From Fragilaria crotonensis (Eukaryota; Bacillariophyta; Fragilariophyceae; Fragilariales; Fragilariaceae): DNA of 10,319 bases. The stretch spans positions 64,001-74,319 of the forward strand of contig JAKSYS010000275.1 in NCBI GenBank assembly GCA_022925895.1, written 5' to 3'. The notes under the pieces were generated by a model. That model was not told the origin of the DNA. It saw only the letters and a list, made by a program, of their open reading frames with translations, and did no database searches. Position numbers and translations under genes: made by a program. Positions 1 to 7,108 of the stretch are shown here, piece after piece (position 1 is the stretch's first letter; the number at the start of each line of letters is the position of its first letter).

Positions 1-20
1 TTGTTGCTGGGTGATTGATC

Positions 21-333
21 CATAAGGAGCAAACGCCTTGTCGTAAATCTAGTACCGACTAAATGCTCCTCCTTCTTGTAAGCACCAGCTTGCACCCACC
101 GAGACGGCTCGCGAGACTGCTTCAGCCGCTGGAGGCATAATGAAGCCTCACACAGACCGTCCAGGAACCGTTGCTCTCCTGTGTGAGATCCCTCTTTACC
201 TGAAGAGGTTCCTTTTCAGCGTCTTGTCCGTGAGATTGCTTCTAAAGATTTCAAGCCGGACCTTTGCTTCCAGGGATCTGCTGTCCCCGCCCTGGCTGCT
301 TCTTGCTTGTTTATTGAGGAAGAAGTACCATGA
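21..333 (+). pseudogene. H3: Histone H3 pseudogene (frameshifted and truncated)
   Basis: This is a decayed copy of histone H3, the nucleosome core protein. The match runs from the N-terminal tail (QT..RKS at 30-50), through TARETASAAGG (104-136) and KPHTDRPGTVAL (143-178), to [10 protein letters not shown] (211-240) and [12 protein letters not shown] (250-285). These pieces lie in order but in at least three reading frames. There is an in-frame TAA near 60. About 22 nt between 'YLK' and 'PFQ' are missing, where H3 has the STELLIRK stretch. The copy stops at TGA 331-333 before the C-terminal third, so most of the histone-fold alpha-2 helix and everything after it is absent. The Lys27 position reads Glu and the Lys36 position reads Met. 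It cannot encode a functional histone. No intron is visible, which would fit a processed copy, but I see no poly(A) tail or target duplication. The identification rests on recognising the conserved H3 peptide blocks. I consider a divergent centromeric H3 less likely because of the stops and frame changes. Confidence 0.85.
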
Positions 334-1310
334 TAAATGGTTTGCTTCGGTGCAATATTCAATAGAGTAATGTTAGCACTTAGCGCAGCAACATTGTTGT
401 TAATGCTGGATGCAATGAGCAACAGCATGCGTCGTACGAGCTATTTGTACTAGAAAAAACCCAGTCTGGGTTGTATGTTTGAGTGTTTTGGGCGATGTTC
501 ACACTGGTGTAATGACTGCTCTATTTTTATATCCGCTTTTTGTTGCATGCTAGCTTTTTTCATGCGACAAACTCGTGCGAACTCCGGAAAAAATTGATGA
601 AGTTTGCGATGTTGTATTTTTGCGAGCATCAGCATGATTGGGAAGCAATCCTCATAGATTTAGGTAGAATGTTAAAAGCATTACAGATCGCACTTTTCAC
701 AATTTTTTAGGTGTTGTGTTTTGTTCTGGTATGGCGTCTCAACATTTTGTCGTCTTTTTTGTCGCACGGAATTTTCACACCGGGGTCCAGTATTCTTCAG
801 TACTGTACGGCGTAGTAGTACTACCGGTAGTACTGAGTGCTCCGTAAATTGAGAACACAATTATGTGCAGATTCCTCCCGGTACACCAGTCGCCTGCTCC
901 TCCCTGTATGTACGTGGAACAGTTGTTGTAGTAGGCTAGTACGATAGGGGTATTACTACCGGTAGGTTGGATCGTAAACGGCGTTCCAAACTGATGAGTG
1001 CTGCTTGTTGCTTTGCAACCATGAGATAGTTCGAGCTGTGGACACCGAGCGATCGTAGTCTGGTCAATGGCAACAATGGACACTATTTTCCAAAAACAAT
1101 GGTGCTCCAGGATTTGTCTCTTCAGGGCGTCGGGAGTCGGGAATATTCGTATTCTTCGTGTGTAGTATGTAGCTAGTATTGTCCCTACGAGAGCGGCGTG
1201 ACTGTCTGATTCGCCCAGCTTCTTCCGCTGCACCTGTTTTTGGCAAGTATAGCTATGCTGCAAATATGACAAATTGTTGTAAGTGTACTTGCTTTTAAGT
1301 GTTGACAACA
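334..1310. other. Intergenic region with host-type palindromes, no supported gene
   Basis: I see no conserved protein, RNA gene or splice-site pattern here. The stretch from 440 to 780 is T-rich. From 780 to 970 it carries TACCGGTA palindromes and TACTGTAC-type motifs. A 178-codon open frame on the minus strand (775-1311) crosses both palindromes and has no recognisable domain, so I treat it as chance or, at best, hypothetical. Confidence 0.6.
817..834. repeat. 18-bp perfect palindrome around TACCGGTA
   Basis: AGTACTACCGGTAGTACT reads identically on both strands. Its core TACCGGTA (822-829) recurs at 957-964, 2601-2608, 3670-3677, 3753-3760 and 3821-3828. All copies lie outside recognised genes. 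It could be a transcription-factor site, a replication or chromatin signal, or a footprint of a repeat family; the sequence does not say which. Confidence 0.85.
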
Positions 1311-2140
1311 TACTTTGAACTCCAAAAGTAGGGCCGAGGAAGTTCTGAAGTTTTGAGCATTCCTTACCAATCTATGGAATAGAGGAAATGCATGTCTGAA
1401 ATTTTGAAATCTATGACGTCATGGGGACCAATGAAAGTTTGGGCTGACTTCAGCCAACACTTTCAAATTTGAAGTTTTGAGTATTCATAACCTATTGATC
1501 CTGTTCATTTTGTATATACTATTGTGCTTGGTTTGAAATGAACTTTGCAGCCATGAGCAACCAGATGAAAAGAGCCCCAACAGCATGGTCACACAGATTG
1601 AACAAAGTTATGGACAGCTGTAATTTTCCCAAGTTAAGGACAAGAATATGCTCAGAGAGCAGTGTATTGATGAGGAATTGCAAGAAATGTGAAGTGCTTG
1701 AGTGTAACACCACAGGTCTCCACAGAAGTGGCAGGACTGTTGAAGAAGCAGGGCCTAAAGGTGACTCAAAGACAACAAGGTCAGCCTTTTTGGTAATGTA
1801 GTACTGGCTGGTGACTTGCTTAAGAAACTACACCACTCTCACTAATGAAGGTGGGGAATTCTGGAATGATCAGTGAAGAGACAGGCACACGCAAGGACAA
1901 TGAACAAGCAGCAGGTCAGCCAGTTTGGACTTAGAGCATCATCATGCCCTCCCCAGCATGCACAAGTTTTCATTGCAGAGGATGGGCATCCTGCTGATAG
2001 AATTACTTCATGCCTAAAAAATGAGCCAGCACAATTTGCATCTGTGTGGTAGAATTTTTTAGTATCTACACAGAGAGCAACAGCAGTCAGCACTCCTGCA
2101 CGCAACACAGGTGTTTAACTTAGCTAGCTGTCATGGTGTT
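1311..2140. other. Intergenic, possibly old transposon-derived DNA left of the hAT insertion
   Basis: This stretch differs from its surroundings in lacking the TACCGGTA and GTAC palindromes. It begins with degenerate copies of a 17-nt motif, TGAAGTTTTGAGCATTC (1346-1362) and TGAAGTTTTGAGTATTC (1470-1486), with a weaker copy near 1397, and an inverted repeat at 1432-1465. An 87-codon open frame starts at ATG 1538 and ends at 1801. Its product is Lys/Arg/Cys-rich and matches no family I recognise. A minus-strand open frame at 1842-2108 is equally unassigned. Together with 2790-3480 this may be the interior of one old element that the hAT copy later entered, but no outer ends or transposase motif were found. 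Confidence 0.3.
1432..1465. repeat. Imperfect inverted repeat (16-nt arms)
   Basis: Arms 1432-1447 and 1450-1465 are complementary at 14 of 16 positions, with a 2-nt centre. A CRE-type palindrome TGACGTCA lies just upstream at 1414-1421. No transcript is evident, so any role as an RNA hairpin is unproven. Confidence 0.6.
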
Positions 2141-2148
2141 GTTTCCCA
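2141..2148. repeat. Left 8-bp target-site duplication of the hAT element
   Basis: GTTTCCCA directly precedes the left terminal inverted repeat. The same eight bases follow the right one at 2782-2789. Eight base pairs is the duplication length typical of hAT transposons. Confidence 0.85.
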
Positions 2149-2162
2149 CAAGGGTGGCAACG

Positions 2163-2240
2163 CTAGGTTTAACTCAACTAGGTTTTTCTAGGTTTGAACC
2201 TAAAACCTAGATTTCATTAGAGACGAATTATTTAGGTTTT
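2163..2240 (+). repeat. Left subterminal TAGGTTT repeats of the hAT element
   Basis: TAGGTTT-type heptamers occur at about 2164, 2179, 2188 and 2231, and inverted copies (AACCTA) lie at about 2197-2209. They sit immediately inside the left terminal repeat and are probable transposase-binding sites. This is inference from hAT biology. Confidence 0.6.
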
Positions 2241-2690
2241 TGGTTTAACTCGAGGGTTTAGGGTTACGGGTTACGTGTTGCGTGTTACTTTAAGACTGTA
2301 TGGGTTGGTTATGGCGAATGGGCGAGTAACATGAGCAAACTTGCAACCATGACAATCAGCAAGGAAGATAGAAGAATGAGGTCCAAACAAAGTTGAGGAA
2401 TGCCTTGGTCCCCAAGACAGTCCAGAAGCTGGTCTAGATAAAGTCCAACCATGCTGCATTTGCAGATTGCAGGTTTGAGGAGTCTGGCGCTGACAGCAGC
2501 GTGTACTTCTCATGAGCAGCAGAGGAGGATCAATCCAATGGATTGGTAGTGCTGGGTCAGGCATTATGATGAATTAGCTGTACCAGGGAACTGTTACAGC
2601 TACCGGTAGATAGACTGTGCGAGAGGTGAGACTCTTCCCAGTGCACCTTTACATCGTAGTACAGTATATGGGGTACAGTGCCTGGTAGAT

Positions 2691-2768
2691 TAGGTTTAGA
2701 ATTTAGGTTTAAATAGGTTTAACTAGGTTTAAACCTAAGCCTAAAATTGAAAAAATAAAAATTAGGTT
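2691..2768 (+). repeat. Right subterminal TAGGTTT repeats of the hAT element
   Basis: Several TAGGTTT-type heptamers, partly overlapping TTTAAAC, lie between about 2691 and 2768. They are in the same orientation as most of those at the left end, so the ends share direct subterminal repeats in addition to the 12-bp inverted termini. An inverted AACCTA copy lies near 2731. Confidence 0.6.
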
Positions 2769-2781
2769 TTTGCCACCCTTG

Positions 2782-2789
2782 GTTTCCCA
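2782..2789. repeat. Right 8-bp target-site duplication of the hAT element
   Basis: GTTTCCCA follows the right terminal inverted repeat and is identical to 2141-2148. Confidence 0.85.
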
Positions 2790-2865
2790 ATGTTGCAGCT
2801 GGTGGTCTCCTGTAGTGAAATTGTCAGTGCATCTGCAATACTCATTTGGGTGACAGTCCAGGAAG

Positions 2866-3213
2866 TCATTCCATATTTGCACCAACGATGAATCCAGACA
2901 AAGTTGAGTCATAGAGTCTGTTTTGCATGCTGTTCAACAACTTCTCTTTTGATGTTTCCAGCAAACATTGACTCTGGCTGGCTTCTTCTATGGCTTTTTG
3001 ATGCTGTTTCACATTCTGCAAGGCTGCTTTCTTACCTTTCCTGCATGCTGATAATCACAAATTTGATTGCTCACTTGTTTCTCCAAGAGTTGCATCATTC
3101 AGATCCCTGTTGTTACATAATGATTCATCATGGATGTTAATGCATTCAGTCATCTAGGGGTTTTCCCGGTGAAACTGTTGCTCATCGCTGTTGACCAATT
3201 GAATGAAAAACAT
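2866..3213 (-). pseudogene. Decayed reading frame of unknown origin
   Basis: Read on the minus strand from 3213 down to 2866, one frame gives 116 codons with two internal stops and a terminal stop. The open runs are 19, 32 and 62 residues. The longest, ending at 2866, is hydrophilic and helix-prone, with a Lys-rich start (ACRKGKKAALQNVKQHQKA) followed by Gln/Glu/Ser-rich sequence. Such composition is more like eroded coding sequence than random AT-rich DNA. I do not recognise the family. Further short open runs in other frames (about 3213-3310, and 2790-2912) may be other pieces. It could be the remnant of a transposon-encoded DNA-binding protein, or chance. Confidence 0.3.
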
Positions 3214-3800
3214 CTGTCAAGAGATCATTACCTAAGAAGTTCCGTGAAGATGTTAGAGGTTTCCGTTTCCTCCTGATTATGATGAGTGTGGTAGGACGCA
3301 AGATGCAACTGCCGCCAGCCAAAGTAACATTATTGTTCCTGCTGGTTTTGTGACATTTGGATTTGGGGGAGGTGTTTGGACGCAGGATGAGGTATCCACA
3401 TCCAAAGTTGTCATCTGATGGCGGCTCATTGTAATCAGTGTTACAGCACTACAAATCATATGACTCACAACTCCTCTGTCTTCTTTGAATGTCTGCCTAG
3501 TACCTAGCTAGTTTCTGCGCCAGCAGAAGCAGGTCCAGCATGTTTTCTGTTATGGTTTTCAGTTCATGAATGTTAAGAGGAGAGGTAATTCAAGCCACTT
3601 AATGTCGTGCTAACAACGAGAATTAACGTTAGTTCTAGAATTCAACCCGAAAGTAAGTTCCAAACTCTCTACCGGTAGTATTAAAGCTATGACATTCGTC
3701 GTTTTGGTGTGTTTTTATGTGATGATGATTAACGGCAGGTTCTTCTACTTGCTACCGGTACTTGCTACACATTCCACGTGTCATAGAGTGATCCGCATAG
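3214..3800. other. Intergenic region without a supported gene
   Basis: The left part may continue the decayed minus-strand frame. A 63-codon minus-strand ORF (3277-3468) has no recognisable domain. TACCGGTA palindromes appear at 3670-3677 and 3753-3760. No RNA gene, terminal repeat or convincing intron border was found. Confidence 0.5.
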
Positions 3801-4016
3801 CAACACCTATTAGGTTGTACTACCGGTAGGAAGGAAAAACGGCTTGAAGTTGCTGGCGTCATTGCAACACTCCAGGGTGTCTTTCCAGATGGCGATCCAT
3901 CAAGCATTGGCCTCACGATTCGCGATCTTGAAAAGGGATGCGAACTCTCACACCTGACGAAGTACCAGAACATTTTGCGCCTCAGGAACACAAGCCAGGA
4001 GAATCGTTTACCTTGA
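3801..4016 (+). CDS. Unrecognised coding-like segment, possibly a last exon
   Basis: The frame is open from 3801 (after TAG 3798-3800) to TGA 4014-4016, giving 71 codons with no internal ATG. From about 3831 it reads like real protein: charged Lys/Arg residues, then LEVAGVIATLQGVFPDGDPS, then SIGLTIRDLEKG and ELSHLTKYQNILRLR. This is a balanced amphipathic pattern unlike the surrounding DNA. A plausible splice acceptor (CCGGTAG) ends at 3829, inside a TACCGGTA palindrome, so the segment could be a terminal exon whose upstream exons I could not locate, or a stranded fragment of a decayed gene. Its stop lies 49 bp before the IDH start codon, so it would also fall in the IDH promoter or 5' leader. 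I do not recognise the family and assign no function. The frame lacks an ATG of its own. Confidence 0.35.
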   Translation, partial: QHLLGCTTGRKEKRLEVAGVIATLQGVFPDGDPSSIGLTIRDLEKGCELSHLTKYQNILRLRNTSQENRLP

Positions 4017-4065
4017 GCCGCATCTTCCAGAACCCCTTCTGAAGTGTTCGATAGCTTTGGCCGCG

Positions 4066-6716
4066 ATGTCGTTGCGTCTCATTCGTTCGGCTGCAGTTGC
4101 GAGTCGTTTCACAACACGTCCCACTTGTTTTGCAACACGTCCAATTCGTTTCGTTTCCAGCGCCTTCAACATTTACATTCCTCCTCCGCCTACATCACAC
4201 CATCATCATACGCCTCTTAAAAGTGCGCAAGGATCCATCATCTATACTGAAACGGACGAGGCTCCCGCGTTGGCGACCTATTCCTTGCTTCCTGTCATTT
4301 CAAAGGTATGTTCAAATTCAATTGTCATGCAGCTCGTGCCGTCGAAAACGCAATGTTTTTCGCTACGTCTAATGTCATCACATCCTGCTGCTACCTTGTA
4401 CTACTAGTTTGGAGCCAAGGCCGGCCTTGATATAATCCCGTGCGATATCTCTGTGGCTGGTCGCGTCCTTCCGCCTTTCCGCAGTTGCTGAGGAAGACCA
4501 GCGCGTTCCCGACAACCTTGCGTACCTCGGCGACCTTTGCAAAACTCCTGATGCCAACATTGTCAAGCTCCCCAATGTCTCAGCCAGCGTTCCGCAATTG
4601 ATAGAATGCATTTCCGAACTTCGCAGCAAAGGATACGATGTGCCTCTTTACCCTGCGGAACCCCAAAATGATGCGGAGCGAGAAATTCAGAAAATCTACT
4701 CCACAATCTTGGGGAGCGCCGTCAACCCGGTCCTTCGCGAGGGGAACTCTGATCGTCGCGTTGCAGCGCCTGTCAAAGCATACGCGCAGAAGAATCCTCA
4801 TCGCATGGGCATGTGGTCCAAGGCTGCACGGACTCACGTCGCGCACATGACCCACGGTGACTTTTATGAATCCGAATTGTCTGCCATCATGCCGGAGGCG
4901 ACTGAGGTTGCAATTGAGTTTACTCCCACCTCGTCGGGAACCTCTGTGATGATGAGAGACTCGATTCCTCTTGAAAAAGGAGAAGTTATTGATGCGGCAT
5001 TCATTAGTGTGAAAGCTCTCTGTCTATGAAGATGAAATTGAAGAAGCCAAAGAGACCGAGCTCTTGCTGAGTTTGGTAAGTAGATTGGAACTTTGCACTT
5101 TCTCCTCACTTCCAATCATCCGCTCACTCAGAAGTATCACCTTCTACTATTCTGCAATTCTTTCTCGATACGCCTCGAATGCAGCACCTCAAAGCCACGA
5201 TGATGAAGATTAGTGATCCCATTATGTTTGGTTACTGTGTAAAAGTCTTCTTTAAGGATGCATTTGAGAAGCATCAAGAAGTTTTGGACAAGATTGGTGC
5301 AAACCCTAGAAATGGCTTGGGAAGTGTCCTGGACTCTGTCACGAAGAAACTCCCTGAAGATCAAGCAAATCAGATTATTGCCGATTTTGAAGCTTGCTAC
5401 GCAGACAGACCTTGGTTGGCCATGGTCGACAGTGACAAGGGTATCACCAATTTGCACGTGCCGTCGGATGTGATCATCGATGCTAGTATGCCGGTTGTCA
5501 TTCGTGATTCAGGAAAAATGTGGAACAAATTGGGGGAGCTCGAGGACACCAAGTGTTTGATTCCTGATCGTTGCTATGCAACTGTATACCAAGAAGTTAT
5601 TTCCTACGTTAAGACTCAAGGCCAATTCGATGTGGCGTAAGTATTGTGTCAGTAATGTCTACGATGTTCTTGTTCATAATGGATGTCCGAGCTAACTGCG
5701 AGCATGCTTTCTGAAGTACCATGGGTAGCGTTGCCAACGTCGGCCTCATGGCTCGCAAGGCAGAAGAATATGGTTCTCACGACAAGACGTTTGAGATGCC
5801 CGAAGCAGGGATCATGCGTGTCGTAGACAAGAGTACTGGGAAAGTCTTCTTGGAGCATGCGGTCAGCGGTGGCGATGTTTGGCGAATGTGCCAAACGAAG
5901 GATGAGCCAATCCGTGATTGGGTCCGCTTGGCTGTAGAGCGCGCTCGTGTGACTGGAGTGAGAGCCATTTTTTGGTTGGACAAGCGACGTGCGCATGATG
6001 CTTCCTTGATTGGATTAGTGAATGAGTATCTCAAGGAGCATGATACTGATGGATTAGATATCGCGATCATGCGCCCGGTTGATGCCTGCCGGGTCACCAT
6101 GGAGCGTGCGTCCGAAGGAAAAGATACAATTTCTGTCACTGGTAACGTCTTGCGCGACTATCTCACTGATCTCTTTCCAATTATTGAATTGGGTACCTCT
6201 GCCAAAATGCTCTCGATCGTGCCCCTTTTGGCTGGAGGCGGCCTCTATGAGACAGGTGCTGGAGGCTCGGCCCCCAAGCATGTGCAGCAATTTGTCAAGG
6301 AAGCGCATCTACGATGGGATTCCTTGGGTGAATACCTGGCCATCGCGGCGAGCTTTGAAAAGCTTGGCGAGAAGGGCAACGACAGGGCGAGAATGTTGGG
6401 AGATTGCTTGAACCAAGCCGTCGGACGCGTCCTGAATAATCGAAAGTCGCCGTCTCGTTCGGTCAATCAAATCGACAACCGCGCCACTAACTTTTACATT
6501 GCCCTTTATTGGGCTGACTTTCTTCAGCAACGGGACCCAACGTTCAAGGGCATCTTCGAGAAGTTGAGCGCCGCACGTGGTGATATTGTTAAAGAGCTCC
6601 AGCAGTCTCAGGGGAAGGCTGTCGATCTCGGTGGATACTATCTCTTTGACCCCGAGAAGGCCCGTGCTGCCATGAATCCATCCAAGTCCTTGAATGCCAT
6701 TTTGGATAGCATCTAA
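4066..6716 (+). CDS. icd: Monomeric NADP-dependent isocitrate dehydrogenase, mitochondrial; 4 exons, frame broken in exon 2
   Basis: The enzyme oxidatively decarboxylates isocitrate to 2-oxoglutarate and makes NADPH. It belongs to the ~740-residue monomeric family best known from bacteria. Exons are 4066-4305, 4408-5075, 5185-5636 and 5717-6716, with GT-AG introns between them. Residues 1-34 from ATG 4066 are Arg/Ser/Ala-rich without acidic residues, fitting a mitochondrial presequence; a Pro/His-rich linker precedes the family start at [17 protein letters not shown] (residues 60-76). [16 protein letters not shown] (4712-4759) carries the Ser, Asn and Arg residues of the isocitrate site. [29 protein letters not shown] and [20 protein letters not shown] (metal and substrate side) and [13 protein letters not shown] (cofactor side) are all intact. 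Exon 2 reads in four successive frames: single-base losses near 4469 and 4489 and a break near 5015-5021. Corrected, it gives about 787 residues, the expected full length. Family identity is certain; functionality depends on whether the breaks are real. Confidence 0.95.
4306..4407 (+). other. IDH intron 1 (102 bp)
   Basis: Donor GTATGT at 4306 and acceptor CTACTAG ending at 4407, phase 0. Splicing joins SLLPVISK to FGAKAGLDI, which restores continuity with monomeric IDH. Confidence 0.88.
5076..5184 (+). other. IDH intron 2 (109 bp)
   Basis: Donor GTAAGT at 5076 and acceptor ATGCAG ending at 5184, phase 0. Splicing joins ETELLLSL to [12 protein letters not shown], as the family requires. The intron is pyrimidine-rich before the acceptor. 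Confidence 0.9.
5637..5716 (+). other. IDH intron 3 (80 bp)
   Basis: Donor GTAAGT at 5637 and acceptor CTGAAG ending at 5716, phase 2. It splits the Ala codon of [19 protein letters not shown] near 5691-5697 is a good branch-point candidate. Confidence 0.9.
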
Positions 6717-6956
6717 GGATGCCCGGCCCAGAGCAACACGGCGTCAGACCACCACTATGAGCGAAAAAAATAGCAAAACTCACCATCCATGCGAAGAACC
6801 TAAATTAGTCAACATGAGGTTCAGATGAACTCATATTGGTGTATTCTGTCTGGAATATGGATTCCACAACTAAGTCCACAAGAAGCGCGTCGCTGCGTGG
6901 TTTCGCCGCGGGCTCCACCGAGACCTGTTCTTTGTGTATTGCGCGGTATGATAGAC

Positions 6957-7026
6957 TAGCCACGGCTTCCAATGCGACGAGCTTGCTTCATTGTTGATTA
7001 TTGATCATAGATTTTTGCCGTGGCTA
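6957..7026. repeat. 10-bp inverted repeat with 50-bp spacer
   Basis: TAGCCACGGC (6957-6966) and GCCGTGGCTA (7017-7026) are exact reverse complements. The pair could form a long-loop hairpin or mark the ends of a tiny (70-bp) element; no flanking target duplication is clear. Confidence 0.5.
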
Positions 7027-7090
7027 CTTTAGCTACGGGAAGCATTACTTGTGACAGTGAAACAGTCTCGTAGGACTGTACCAGTACAAA

Positions 7091-7108
7091 TACTACAGTA
7101 CTGTAGTA
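7091..7108. repeat. 18-bp perfect palindrome centred on AGTACT
   Basis: TACTACAGTACTGTAGTA is identical on both strands. Related GTAC palindromes lie nearby (about 7265-7280 and 7345-7368) and in the distal region, for example GTACTGCAGTAC at 10234-10245. Confidence 0.8.

Larger units (their letters stand above)
2149..2781. mobile_element. Non-autonomous hAT-superfamily DNA transposon, complete
   Basis: The element is 633 bp. It begins with CAAGGGTGGCAA (2149-2160) and ends with the exact reverse complement TTGCCACCCTTG (2770-2781). It is flanked by a perfect 8-bp duplication, GTTTCCCA. An 8-bp duplication, a terminal repeat starting CA, A at position 2 and G at position 5 are the hallmarks of hAT elements. 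Inside each end lie clustered direct copies of TAGGTTT (about 2163-2240 and 2691-2768). Such subterminal repeats are where hAT transposases usually bind. The interior has no long reading frame; the best is 97 codons on the minus strand (2271-2564) with no transposase motif. Movement must therefore have relied on a transposase encoded elsewhere. The element carries a TACCGGTA palindrome at 2601-2608. The intact duplication and perfect termini suggest a fairly recent insertion. Confidence 0.85.

Noticed and set aside
775-1311. 178-codon minus-strand open frame as a gene
   Set aside because: It runs through two TACCGGTA palindromes, has Thr/Ser/Tyr-rich low-complexity ends and no recognisable domain. 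A frame of this length is rare but not impossible by chance in a 10-kb six-frame scan.
1414-1421. CRE palindrome TGACGTCA as a promoter element
   Set aside because: It is more than 2.6 kb from the nearest convincing start codon and no gene follows it.
2230-2290. Telomere-like TTTAGGG / GGGTTACGGGTTAC sequence
   Set aside because: Only one TTTAGGG unit followed by degenerate GTTACG words, inside the hAT element. There is no array, so it is not an interstitial telomere.
2271-2564. 97-codon minus-strand ORF inside the hAT element as a transposase
   Set aside because: It is far shorter than hAT transposases and shows no recognisable catalytic or dimerisation motif.
4452-4484. A mini-intron explaining the first IDH frame breaks
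   Set aside because: The only GT...AG choices are 20-32 bp, would delete the conserved VAGR residues and do not land in the downstream frame.
4598-5029. Translation start at 4598 as a separate shorter protein
   Set aside because: The residues upstream of 4598 continue the monomeric IDH alignment without a gap, and the apparent end at 5029 is a frame break. It is the middle of exon 2.
5649-6139. Minus-strand ORFs of 115-120 codons opposite IDH exon 4
   Set aside because: They are shadows of a strongly conserved plus-strand coding sequence and have no family similarity of their own.
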